Positions 1-7,835 of a DNA stretch of 24,116 nucleotides are shown here, one piece after another (position 1 is the stretch's first letter; every line of letters starts with the position of its first letter). A program made the position numbers and the translations under genes. Under the pieces are notes generated by a model, which ran no database searches, was not told where the DNA came from, and saw only the letters and a list, made by a program, of their open reading frames with translations. Where the stretch lies: assembly GCF_007859715.1 (NCBI RefSeq), contig NZ_SJPG01000002.1, forward strand, positions 1 through 24,116, written 5' to 3'. Source of the stretch: Rubinisphaera italica. Its GTDB lineage: Bacteria > Planctomycetota > Planctomycetia > Planctomycetales > Planctomycetaceae.

Positions 1-138
1 ACAACAGGGACAAAAACGGGACAAGTGGGGTGCAGCAATATGAACATAACGCTCATACGCTACAATATGAGGGGTGTGAGAGCGTAAATTCTAAGACCGC
101 ACTGAAAGAATCTTTCGGGGCCACCCGAGGTATCTTCA

Positions 139-1038
139 TTAACGAAAATACGACTGTCTGCTCACCCGAAATTCGTAGCCATCGCGTGTGCTGTCGACGA
201 CAAAATAAGTTCGACGAATATCGGTTGCAGACCGATTGGCATAATTGTGTTCGAGTTGGGCGAGCATAGCCTCGGTTCGCGGCGGATAGAAATGCAACAC
301 TCGGGAAGCAGAGACATCGATACTGGCTCGACGAAATAAATCCTGATCAGCTGCCTTCAATTGACCTCCCTGCCAGGTCATATACATGCGACCTTCATTT
401 TTACCCGATGTCGTTTTACGAATCGAAGGCGGGTTCTGTGTCAGATTCGAGAGATACACCAAAGTTCCATCGGCTTGAATCGTTCCGAGTTCAATGCCGA
501 AGAACTCCAATTGTTGAGCATAGACCTCAAGATCTTTCTGACTGGCAAACTGAATGTACCAGCGTTGTTCGCGAGGTAAGCCCGACTGTCCGCCATCTGC
601 ACCTAATGCTCGACGACCGGAACCTTCACGGCTGCCGACGTTTCCACTCGACTGGGCATCGGTTTCGTACTGACGCAGCATTTGTTCGGCAGAAACATCG
701 GCCAACTCGGTTACGCTTTCAAAGATTTCCTCGACTTCCACGTCTTCCTGCTGCACATCTTCGAGAGACGCATCGGGCACCGGGTCTTCGGGAGATTCGA
801 CCAGCAAGGTTTCATCGACGGCTCCGTCTTCCACCCCACCAGGAAATTCAATCAGCTCGACAGGAATCGGTTGAGAGGTTTGAGCAGGGCGATTGAACAA
901 CCAGGTCGCCGTCAAAGCAGAGACACAGACAATCAGACCAATCACCCCGGCGATCAAAATGGAGCTGACACGATCGTATCGCGTCACCCGCATCTCGGGA
1001 GCATAAATCGTTGAAGAATCGTCGCGGCGATCAGCCAT
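139..1038 (-). CDS. Single-pass membrane protein of unknown function, TonB/TolA-like layout
   Basis: A 299-residue protein that I do not recognise as a named family. Seen: a charged cytoplasmic N-terminus (1-24), one hydrophobic segment at about 25-48 (SSILIAGVIGLIVCVSALTA), a Pro/Glu/Asp-rich linker (about 50-135), then a basic-to-mixed soluble domain from about 155 (begins QRWYIQFASQ) to the end. This inside-out topology with a flexible spacer resembles TonB/TolA/ExbD-associated proteins, but no TonB-specific motif is visible, so the likeness is architectural only. The start is the ATG at 1038; no clear Shine-Dalgarno precedes it. The gene is separated from cysC upstream by an inverted repeat and a terminator, so it should have its own promoter. 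Whatever it works with probably lies beyond the left edge of the window. A weak GC-rich hairpin (about 116-128) without a T-run follows the stop. Confidence 0.75.
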   Translation of the reverse strand: MADRRDDSSTIYAPEMRVTRYDRVSSILIAGVIGLIVCVSALTATWLFNRPAQTSQPIPVELIEFPGGVEDGAVDETLLVESPEDPVPDASLEDVQQEDVEVEEIFESVTELADVSAEQMLRQYETDAQSSGNVGSREGSGRRALGADGGQSGLPREQRWYIQFASQKDLEVYAQQLEFFGIELGTIQADGTLVYLSNLTQNPPSIRKTTSGKNEGRMYMTWQGGQLKAADQDLFRRASIDVSASRVLHFYPPRTEAMLAQLEHNYANRSATDIRRTYFVVDSTRDGYEFRVSRQSYFR

Positions 1039-1077
1039 GTAGGTGTTTCGCTAGGGCATTAGTATGGTATTGGATAA

Positions 1078-1144
1078 TACAAGCACGAAGCGCAAGCGAG
1101 TGTGCGTTTCAGGTTGACTCACTCGCTTGCGCTTCGTGCTTGTA
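1078..1144. repeat. Perfect 25-bp inverted repeat, intergenic
   Basis: Left arm 1078-1102 and right arm 1120-1144 are exact reverse complements around a 17-nt loop. The core is CACGAAGCGCAAGCGAGTG. No T-run follows on either strand, so it is not a textbook terminator. From memory, this GAAGCGCAAGCGAG core recurs in intergenic regions of planctomycete genomes, which would make it a dispersed REP-like element; I cannot count copies from one window, and there is only one here. Confidence 0.85.
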
Positions 1145-1206
1145 AAACTAAATTCTAACTCGGTTTAATACTATCTGGATTCATTCCTCGAATCCAATCT
1201 TCCAAT

Positions 1207-1243
1207 AAAAAACCCCGCCTAATTGAAGACGGGGTTTTGTTTT
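1207..1243 (-). terminator. Intrinsic terminator of cysC (also usable from the other side)
   Basis: On the minus strand, AAAACCCCG and CGGGGTTTT pair around a 12-nt loop and are followed by a run of T. It sits about 30 bases past the cysC stop. The A-rich flank gives a T-rich tail on the plus strand as well, so it could work in both directions. Confidence 0.85.
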
Positions 1244-1274
1244 CAGCATCTTTGCAATTCATCACTTGATGAGA

Positions 1275-1886
1275 TTACGCAGAGAGATAGCCATTGGCGT
1301 CGAGGTAGGCGACAACTTCCTGAGCCAGTTCGTCGATGCTTTTTGTATCGGCATCGAGAGTAATTTCGGCTTTGGCTGGTTCTTCGTAAGGGTCATCGAT
1401 ACCTGTAAACCCTTTGATTTCGCCTGCACGAGCCTTCTTGTACAAACCTTTAGGGTCACGTTCTTCACAGGTTGCCAGTGACGCATTCACATAGACTTCG
1501 ATGAATTCGCCTTCGCCCATAATTTCGCGAACGCGGTCGCGGTCGGCACGGTAGGGAGAGATGAAAGCCGTCAGCACGAAAATGCCGGCATCGCTGAAGA
1601 GCTTGGCCACTTCACCAATTCGGCGAATATTTTCGGTTCGGTCATCTGCAGAGAAGCCGAGGTTTTTGTTGAGCCCCATACGAACATTGTCGCCATCGAG
1701 CACGTAAGTGTGAATTCCCTTCTCGTGCATGAGGTGATCGACAGTGTTTGCGACAGTACTTTTGCCAGCTCCGCTCAATCCAGTAAACCACAAGATGGCA
1801 CTTTTGTGCCCCATCAATTTGCGTCGCTCGACTTTTGTCACTGTGTGGTCGTGCCAGGTAACGTTCGTAGCTTTCTGATCAGTCAT
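1275..1886 (-). CDS. cysC: Adenylyl-sulfate (APS) kinase
   Basis: Phosphorylates adenosine 5'-phosphosulfate with ATP to give PAPS, the sulfate donor for sulfotransferases and the substrate of PAPS reductase; cytoplasmic. At 203 residues it has normal length for stand-alone CysC. Seen: P-loop GLSGAGKST (36-44), the DGDNVR segment (about 64-69), the [15 protein letters not shown] region, [11 protein letters not shown], and the [10 protein letters not shown] motif typical of the family. The start at 1886 leaves about 30 residues before the P-loop, as usual. There is no cysD/cysN or reductase gene nearby, so the sulfurylase must be elsewhere. Transcription runs left and ends at the terminator at 1207-1243. 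The Shine-Dalgarno is weak (AAGTGAAAG). Confidence 0.96.
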   Translation of the reverse strand: MTDQKATNVTWHDHTVTKVERRKLMGHKSAILWFTGLSGAGKSTVANTVDHLMHEKGIHTYVLDGDNVRMGLNKNLGFSADDRTENIRRIGEVAKLFSDAGIFVLTAFISPYRADRDRVREIMGEGEFIEVYVNASLATCEERDPKGLYKKARAGEIKGFTGIDDPYEEPAKAEITLDADTKSIDELAQEVVAYLDANGYLSA

Positions 1887-2247
1887 CGGTTTCTTTCACT
1901 TGATTGTCTGAAAATCACAAATTCGATGCCCACAGGCATCATCAGTACAGGTATTTTTGTCCGAAATACAATAGAATGAGCATGTTAGGGAAAGATTTTA
2001 CACGTGGAAAGCCCGTTTCGTCTCAAAATAAATACAAATTGACCTGAATCGTACCTCGCTCATAAAATGAATTGGGAACCGTTCTTGAAATGAGTCGCAG
2101 AAATCAGTCAGACTCAATTCAAAAAGCGGTTTAAGACCGACTGTTGCAGCCGTAAAGTGGATCTGCCCGAACAGGACCGGATCACTCAGCAAGAATGCCG
2201 CGGTTGCCAGCCATCCATTCACCCGGCACCAACGGAGGAATGCGGCC
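1887..2247. other. Divergent intergenic region between cysC and the 168-aa gene
   Basis: 361 bases that must hold the promoters of both divergent genes. I see a small hairpin with GATGCC/GGCATC arms near 1926-1941 in the cysC leader and no convincing -35/-10 pair. An open frame crosses it on minus (1998-2303), but it runs into the start of the 168-aa gene and its translation has no recognisable features. Nothing else is supported here. Confidence 0.5.
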
Positions 2248-2754
2248 ATGGTGAGAATAATATCTGGTGATGACCAGTTGAAGAATCTCTTCGCGGGGCT
2301 CATCGAGAATACGTTCTACACAGAAATCGGCGTGGCGGATCCGCATGTCGTCGATTATCTCACGCAACTCATGCTACGCTTCGTACGCAACGACAGCATT
2401 TTTAAATTTCGCGATCCGACTGGAAAACGTCTCGAAGAAATCGCGGGAATGCTGATCGAAGCCGAGAACTGCCGGGATCGTCCCAAACGGGAAATTCATC
2501 GTCACATTGGCGATTTCACGCTCTTCTGGTCAGGAGTCTATCCCGAGGCGTTGAAATTCCTGAAAGGCTTTGATCGGAAAGACCATCTGCTTGATTACCG
2601 CGAACAGGGTAAACGCTCCTACTACATCGCCAGCACGTTCGAGCAGGATCCGTATGAGAATGAAGCTCCCATTTTGCGACGTTTAAGTGAACTCTACGAT
2701 GTCTGCACGAAAGGCTTGTATTCGGTTCGCAAAGAATGGGAACTGAATTATTGA
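2248..2754 (+). CDS. Conserved-looking hypothetical protein, 168 aa
   Basis: I do not recognise a characterised family. The product is soluble, without signal peptide or membrane segment, and probably mostly helical. Notable segments are FYTEIGVADPHVVDYLTQLM near the N-terminus, FRDPTGKRLEEIAGMLIEAE in the middle, and ERDR-like charged stretches before IGDFTLFWSGVYPEAL. The composition and the strong ribosome site (GGAGG at 2234-2238, 9 bases before the ATG) say it is a real gene. It ends 18 bases before the stop of the oppositely oriented glycosyltransferase gene, so the two converge with almost no space for separate terminators. It has no partner on its own strand. From memory, short proteins of this look are widespread as unnamed proteins in Planctomycetes; not verified. 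Confidence 0.8.
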   Translation: MVRIISGDDQLKNLFAGLIENTFYTEIGVADPHVVDYLTQLMLRFVRNDSIFKFRDPTGKRLEEIAGMLIEAENCRDRPKREIHRHIGDFTLFWSGVYPEALKFLKGFDRKDHLLDYREQGKRSYYIASTFEQDPYENEAPILRRLSELYDVCTKGLYSVRKEWELNY

Positions 2755-2772
2755 GAATCAATCGCGCGAGCA

Positions 2773-3861
2773 TTAAGCAACTCGGTTGCCGAGATGATTC
2801 TTCTGAATCGCTTTCTGCATGCTCGACCAGACCTGAAAAATGGAGACTGCGGACATGCACTGCATGTTCGCGGATCCTTTCATTGGACATTCTTTCCGAT
2901 AACTGGCGGCACAGGGAACCTGAGCCTGAATCAACTGATGATGCTCGCCCGGTGGCCCGGAGCGTTCTTTTGAAGTGCAGGTGAAGATACCGACGACCGG
3001 AGTTCCCATACCTGCTGCCAGATGCATGGGTCCGGAATCATTCGTCAAAACTATTTCCGCGGCCTGTAGAACCAATGCCAGTTGTTTGAGTGAGGTCTTA
3101 CCTGCCAGATTCAAAACTTGCTGATGAGGTGATTTCTGCCGGACAAACTGACAGATGCTTTCCGCGTCCTGTTTCTCGCTTGCGGTCCCGACGACAACCA
3201 GCGACATGCCGTATTCTTTGCATGTGCGTAATGCGATTTCTGCAAACGAGGCAATCGGCCAGCGTTTTGTTACCCACATCGCTCCGGGGTGAATTACAAA
3301 AAATGGCTGCGGGATTTCGTTGATCAGATCATCGACGACTTGTCGATCGGCTGGTTCAAATCCCAGTGTAATTGATGGAGCGGGACCGGATTCCCCGAGC
3401 GCTTCTGCAACTTTCCAGTAACGGGCATGTGCGGGAACTTGTTTATCTGTTTCGGGTAACAATCCATGACAGGTTAGATGAGAATACTCGCGAGCCGTTT
3501 CGAGACCAATGCGAAGTCGCGAGCGGGTCGCGGCTGTCATTAATCCTGTCCGAAATAGCCCCTGCAAATCGAGTGTTAAATCATAGCGTTGTCTCCAGAT
3601 TTGTTTCAGGAGATTGAAGTTATCAGTCAATGTTCCTTTGCGATAATAAATCAGCACCTGATTCAAATCGGGATGCCCTTCGATCAGGCCCGCCAGTTCA
3701 CTGCGGATCACCCAGTCGATGGTCGCATTCGGAAAACGCTTTTTCAGGACCGGCAATAAAGGCAATGTCTGAACAACATCTCCCAGAGCACTCGGCTTGA
3801 TGATCACAATCCGTTTCGGGTCGATCTCATTGAACAGTTTGACGATCCGCGAATCAGACAT
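2773..3861 (-). CDS. Family 9 glycosyltransferase (heptosyltransferase-like)
   Basis: A GT-B fold glycosyltransferase of the ADP-heptose:LPS heptosyltransferase type, which adds a sugar to lipopolysaccharide core or a related surface glycan at the inner face of the membrane. Seen in 362 residues: N-terminal KPSALGDVVQTLPLLP (22-37), the LDLQG strand (97-101), HPGA (191-194) and the C-terminal donor-site motif DSGPMHLAAGMGTPVVG (275-291). These are the family's two hallmark regions at the usual spacing. The donor could be heptose or another nucleotide sugar; the sequence does not decide. It follows manA by 78 bases on the same strand, so the pair is probably one transcription unit joining mannose-6-phosphate supply with glycan assembly (inference). 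No Shine-Dalgarno is evident before the ATG at 3861. Confidence 0.92.
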   Translation of the reverse strand: MSDSRIVKLFNEIDPKRIVIIKPSALGDVVQTLPLLPVLKKRFPNATIDWVIRSELAGLIEGHPDLNQVLIYYRKGTLTDNFNLLKQIWRQRYDLTLDLQGLFRTGLMTAATRSRLRIGLETAREYSHLTCHGLLPETDKQVPAHARYWKVAEALGESGPAPSITLGFEPADRQVVDDLINEIPQPFFVIHPGAMWVTKRWPIASFAEIALRTCKEYGMSLVVVGTASEKQDAESICQFVRQKSPHQQVLNLAGKTSLKQLALVLQAAEIVLTNDSGPMHLAAGMGTPVVGIFTCTSKERSGPPGEHHQLIQAQVPCAASYRKECPMKGSANMQCMSAVSIFQVWSSMQKAIQKNHLGNRVA

Positions 3862-3939
3862 AAATCAGCACCGGCCAGAGAATATGATAGAATTATCCGA
3901 CCATCATAATCGCAGCCGTTTTTTTGAGGCAAGATCAAC

Positions 3940-4959
3940 TCAAACGACGCGAGTCAGCAGGATTTGACAGCCATCATCAGTCTCGGACTCGATTACAACC
4001 TCAGGGCAACTGGCAGGCAACAATAGGGTTGAGCCCGTTTCACAACGGTAACTTGTTGCGTCAGTGGCAATTTTACAAGCCCCCTCAAGCACCATCAAAA
4101 TGCGACATTGATTTTCTTCAGAAATCGTCCGCGAATTCGGACACGAAAAGCGTTCCACCTGAAAGTACGGGGAATCGATCAGAAATTCGGACTGATTGGA
4201 ATTATTCTGCGGACTCAAGCCGGAAGAAACCGGTTCCACGGGACCGCATTCAAAATCGATGCATTCCAGAGCTTCTTTCAGATGCAATTCCCGAGGCTGG
4301 CCGTTTTCATCAACCCAGCCCCAGTCATGAATGCGATACGTCAAATCGCTGGATTGCTGAATCTCAGCCACAAGGATCCCGTCTCCAAGAGCATGAATTG
4401 TTCCAGCGGGAATGTAATAAACCTCGCCTTGTTTCGGCTCGATACGATGCAGACAGGACGTGATGTTTCCGGCAGCAAGGGCTTTGACGAAGTCGTTTCG
4501 AGTAATGCCCGATTTTAGCCCGGCATACAGCCAGCTGTCTTTTGCCGCCTCAAGGATCACCCAGGCTTCCGTTTTGCCGTTTTGTTCTCCCGCAATTCTC
4601 ATCGCCTGATCGTCATTGGGATGAACCTGTAGAGAGCTGGCTTGATGGCTGTCCAGATATTTCATCAAGAGCGGAAACTGGTTAACCTCGCTGAATTCCT
4701 CAGGAGACTCTTTAACTAACTCATTCAAAGTTTTACCTGCATGAGGCCCCGATTGAACGACGCTTTGGGATTCCCCCATGTCGCAAATTTCCCAGCTCTC
4801 GGCATAGTCCTGGCGTTCCTCCAGAGATTTTCCCAGCCGATCCCCAAGTTTTCGCCCTCCCCAACGTCTGCATTTGAGAATGGGGGTAAATTGTAGCGGT
4901 TCCATGCAATCCAATTCCCGCCTGACAGGCGGAGTCCTATTCAGTGTGAGTTGTGTCAT
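3940..4959 (-). CDS. manA: Mannose-6-phosphate isomerase, class I, zinc-dependent
   Basis: Interconverts fructose 6-phosphate and mannose 6-phosphate, feeding GDP-mannose and (via sedoheptulose pathways elsewhere) surface sugars. Seen: RRWGGRKLG (31-39), the metal-site segment QVHPND (111-116; Gln111 and His113), KTEAW (129-133; Glu131), and GTIHALGDG (187-195; His189), followed by QQSSDLTYRIHDWGW (201-215), all in the class I cupin order. At 339 residues it is the short bacterial form. The start could instead be Met19 (MEPLQFTPILKC), which is where homology normally begins; a GGAG lies 14 bases before the Met1 ATG, too far to be decisive. It is upstream partner of the glycosyltransferase gene. 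Confidence 0.94.
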   Translation of the reverse strand: MTQLTLNRTPPVRRELDCMEPLQFTPILKCRRWGGRKLGDRLGKSLEERQDYAESWEICDMGESQSVVQSGPHAGKTLNELVKESPEEFSEVNQFPLLMKYLDSHQASSLQVHPNDDQAMRIAGEQNGKTEAWVILEAAKDSWLYAGLKSGITRNDFVKALAAGNITSCLHRIEPKQGEVYYIPAGTIHALGDGILVAEIQQSSDLTYRIHDWGWVDENGQPRELHLKEALECIDFECGPVEPVSSGLSPQNNSNQSEFLIDSPYFQVERFSCPNSRTISEENQCRILMVLEGACKIATDATSYRCETGSTLLLPASCPEVVIESETDDGCQILLTRVV

Positions 4960-5093
4960 GCCGCAGATTCTATCTCCGGTTCACAAATACGGAAATAGAT
5001 GATTATCTGTCTGTTTTCTACTTCGTGAAACAGTGCCAGAGTCTATGGAAATCAAAAAAACGATCTACTTTTGCAAACTTCCTGTGAAATCAT

Positions 5094-5190
5094 AACCCGA
5101 CGCGTCAGCGAGGGGACGGCATGAAATTCTTCATCCGCGACCTCTTATCAATTTCCCTCGTTCCCAAAGTCCTCCCTGAGATCTGGGAAT
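5094..5190. repeat. Degenerate intergenic repeat remnants
   Basis: The manA upstream gap (4960-5244) carries ACCCGACGCGTCAGCGAGGG at about 5095-5114 and, 40 bases on, CCCTCGTTCCCAAAG with a matching TGGGAA (5184-5189). Both strings resemble intergenic repeat families I remember from planctomycetes. The second is a decayed inverted repeat (TTCCCA at 5161 against TGGGAA). Copy number cannot be judged from this window. Confidence 0.4.
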
Positions 5191-5244
5191 AAGTTGTCCA
5201 TGACAAGCACGTACACAACGGCTGGCGTTAGCAATACTTCAGTT

Positions 5245-6297
5245 CTAACTTGAAAATCCTGTCAACAGACAACCGTGTGCAGGAACAAGCCCAACATTTT
5301 CATCGACTTTCAGCCCGGCATCTGAAAGCATGGACTGATATTCATCGAGCCGATAGCAACGTCCCTCACAAACCGAAAATAACATTGCCGAGTAAGCAGC
5401 GACCGGACGAGGTCCCGTTGAAACGGGAGGAGCTCCCTCCGGAATGGAATCCAGGAAGGCATCAAGAATGACAATTCGTCCCTGAGCAGGAAGTTGGCTC
5501 GCAAAATGTTTGACGAGTTTGCGGGCATGCTGCTCGCTGTAATCGTGCAGGATATTTGCCATCAATACGACATCGGCTTCAGATTGATTCTGATACGTGT
5601 GAATGTCATCGAAGCAAAACTCGACCCGGTCACTCACACCCGCTTCAGCGGCATATTCTTTCGCAACTTTTAACGGTGATTCCCGATCAATGATTGTCGC
5701 TTTGAGGTTCGGAAACTTCTTCAACAACTCCAGGGAATAAATTCCGTGCCCACCACCAACATCCAGAAGATGTCGACAAGAGGAGAGATCAAGTTGCTGA
5801 GCAACAGCTGGTGCCACATTCCGTGCCCGTGCCGCCATCGCCCGCGTTAACGCATCCGAGATTTCAGGATCATCCAAAGCAGAAGGCCCGGCATCATCAT
5901 GATAGACAAAGGAAATATCACCGCCCGGGGAATCCTGTTCGAGTCGGGTAATCATCATCTGGACATCGGCTCCCAATGCTCCCAGTCCAATGTAACCTCG
6001 CAGATTAAAAGGGGATTCCGGCGAGAGTTTTTCTTGACCATACGCCGTCAGTTCGACGAGATTATCCTGGTTGACCTGCAAGACGTTTAGAGCACATAAC
6101 CCAGTTAATAACACTGTGGCCGAACGTTCCTGCAAACCGAGTTTTTCCCGCAAGGATTCGTAAGAGAGTGGACCAGCGGTCAGGAGTTTACCGACATCAA
6201 ATCGCGTTGTTCCAGCCACCAATAACTGCGACAAATAAGCGGCTCGCAGATCATCAAGTAGTTGAGTGGGATCGAGAATGGAATCGGTGTTAAGCAT
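5245..6297 (-). CDS. SAM-dependent methyltransferase, O-methyltransferase class II (Methyltransf_2) type
   Basis: Predicted to move a methyl group from SAM to a small-molecule hydroxyl or similar acceptor; substrate unknown. Seen in 350 residues: an N-terminal winged-helix dimerisation domain (about 12-90), a linker, then a Rossmann methyltransferase domain with the SAM loop LLDVGGGHG (177-185), the acidic strand end IIDRES (about 202-207), FCFDDIHTY, and ILHDYSEQHA with His251 in the place of the catalytic His of plant and bacterial class II O-methyltransferases. The gene starts 58 bases after mch stops, on the same strand, so co-transcription with the methanopterin C1 gene is likely. That neighbourhood may hint at a cofactor-related substrate, but nothing in the sequence proves it. 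Starts at ATG 6297. Confidence 0.88.
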   Translation of the reverse strand: MLNTDSILDPTQLLDDLRAAYLSQLLVAGTTRFDVGKLLTAGPLSYESLREKLGLQERSATVLLTGLCALNVLQVNQDNLVELTAYGQEKLSPESPFNLRGYIGLGALGADVQMMITRLEQDSPGGDISFVYHDDAGPSALDDPEISDALTRAMAARARNVAPAVAQQLDLSSCRHLLDVGGGHGIYSLELLKKFPNLKATIIDRESPLKVAKEYAAEAGVSDRVEFCFDDIHTYQNQSEADVVLMANILHDYSEQHARKLVKHFASQLPAQGRIVILDAFLDSIPEGAPPVSTGPRPVAAYSAMLFSVCEGRCYRLDEYQSMLSDAGLKVDENVGLVPAHGCLLTGFSS

Positions 6298-6355
6298 GTG
6301 AGGTCATTCGCAAAAGAGTGAGTCGATTTCGTCAGGCTGTGCCTGACCTGCAACT

Positions 6356-7312
6356 TTAGTCACGTATCCCAAACGACTGTCTCAACAGGTCTTCGTTGCA
6401 CTTGCCAAACCAGTGAACTTTGCCCGTTTCGATATTCTGAAAAACCACCTGAGCCGGGCTGAACAGAGCGGGATCAATTTTATAGAAATCTCCATTGGCC
6501 GCTTTGAAGATTTCCGCGAAAGGTCGCCCATAATCTGTCGATGCAATAGAAGGAACTTTCGGGCCAATTTCTTCAATCGAGGCGTCGTCACCGGTCACAT
6601 AAAGAGTGATCATACCGCCATATAAAATCGCATCGTTTGTCCGTCCAATTGCAGTAATGGTATCAACTGCGACAGGAGAAAGTGGAGCGGTGCCGGTTGC
6701 GGATTTAATGCGATGGATATCGAATCCCAGTTCATACAACTTATGCAGACCTGTTTCGACCGAGCGGGCATTGATCTGCAAACTTCCTGCAATGCTGGAT
6801 GTTGCTGCCACCAGCAGGATCAGATTCCGTGGTTCGACTTTCGCTTTGTGAGCAATTTCGCGAACCACCTGAGAAGTCGGTAGCTGATCCGATTCGAGGA
6901 CTCCCACACTGCAATAAAAATGTTCGGTATAGCCGAGCCGATGAAACAACTCTTCCCGACCTGCATTGGCCCGCATTGGCCCCGAACCCATGGCAAAATA
7001 ATTTTCGGTTTTCACTTCCCAACCGGCATACTGGCTGAACAGGCAGGCTCGCACCGGAAAATCGGTCGTGACCTGAATCATCGGCCAATTCACAGATCCG
7101 ATCGTACCCGTATGAATGGTCACATCGGCCAACCCGGACGTACAAACCTTTGCCAGCAACAGCCCGGCAGACAAACTTCCCGAGGCTTTCACTCCAAAGT
7201 CAAGAATCCGAGCTCCGCAGTCGAGTTCTTCGATTTCTGTTCGGAGATCTCCCGGATTTTCGACAATGCTGTCAACAAGATCCCAGGCTCGGGCATTTAA
7301 AATTGTCGCCAT
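6356..7312 (-). CDS. mch: Methenyltetrahydromethanopterin cyclohydrolase
   Basis: Hydrolyses the methenyl bridge of tetrahydromethanopterin (H4MPT) to N5-formyl-H4MPT, a central step of archaeal-type C1 transfer that methylotrophs and Planctomycetes also carry; cytoplasmic. Read from the ATG at 7312 the protein is 318 residues, matching the family (about 315-325). An in-frame start at 7378 would add 22 residues (MRIYYFLSEFAF...) with no counterpart in the family, so I reject it. Family-type segments: N-terminal LNARAWDLVDSIVENP, the Gly-rich DFGVKASGSLSAGLLLA region, the YFAMGSGPMRA motif and SATGTAPLSPVA. The methyltransferase gene follows at 58 bases. The other pathway genes (formyltransferase, methylene dehydrogenase, Fae) are not in this window. 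Confidence 0.93.
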   Translation of the reverse strand: MATILNARAWDLVDSIVENPGDLRTEIEELDCGARILDFGVKASGSLSAGLLLAKVCTSGLADVTIHTGTIGSVNWPMIQVTTDFPVRACLFSQYAGWEVKTENYFAMGSGPMRANAGREELFHRLGYTEHFYCSVGVLESDQLPTSQVVREIAHKAKVEPRNLILLVAATSSIAGSLQINARSVETGLHKLYELGFDIHRIKSATGTAPLSPVAVDTITAIGRTNDAILYGGMITLYVTGDDASIEEIGPKVPSIASTDYGRPFAEIFKAANGDFYKIDPALFSPAQVVFQNIETGKVHWFGKCNEDLLRQSFGIRD

Positions 7313-7835
7313 AATGGGGCTTCTAAGTTTTAATATGAGAGGGAATGCGAATTCAGATAGAAAATAATAAATCCGCACATAATTGGAGAACGCAACTCAT
7401 CAAAGAAATCAACATGGGTGGCATTACTTACGTAATGAAATTCGATTGTATTTCAGTTGACGTTCTAATTGTTCAGGATTTCCAGGAATGGAAAGTCTCG
7501 CGCTCACCATCTTCGCGACTTCGCCTTCCTGAAACAACCGTCCCCCCAGGCGATTGATCGATTCTGAGCCATCCCTGCATGTCAAATCTACAAATTCCAG
7601 TCAATTTGGGGCATTTTCGTCGGTCATTTTCTTCAACAAGACCCCATTTTAAGAATGTCTTGACCGACTCAGCCTTGTCGCTTACTTTTCACATCCCTTC
7701 ACATTGAATGGATTCTAGGCAACGACTGTTTGCTTTGCGGATCCAAACTTTTCCTACCTGTTAGTCCTCCCTCATCACGAATGGTTTGTTGTTTCCAATC
7801 TGGAGATGATGCCCCGTTCCGTCAGGATATGCTCC
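7313..7835. other. Divergent intergenic region between mch and the FlgI-like gene
   Basis: 523 bases with no credible gene. A small palindrome, CATTAC-TTAC-GTAATG (7422-7437), is operator-like. For the rightward gene, TTGACC (7660-7665) and TACTTT (7683-7688), 17 bases apart, form a passable sigma-70-like pair about 150 bases upstream of the start. A 70-codon open frame (7345-7557) begins opposite the mch leader and has no recognisable features. These regulatory calls are guesses from pattern alone. Confidence 0.35.

Noticed and set aside
36..70. CAATATGA direct repeat pair near the left edge
   Set aside because: Eight bases, two copies, 19 bases between; no further structure and expected by chance in AT-rich sequence.
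408..896. 162-codon open frame on plus inside the membrane-protein gene
   Set aside because: His/Arg-rich with no recognisable features; the minus-strand frame has a credible membrane helix.
1998..2303. 101-codon open frame on minus between cysC and the 168-aa gene
   Set aside because: Overlaps the ribosome site and start of the better-supported 168-aa gene and has no identifiable features.
3350..3364. tRNA T-loop-like string GGTTCAAATCCC
   Set aside because: Inside the glycosyltransferase coding sequence, with no cloverleaf arms or acceptor stem around it.
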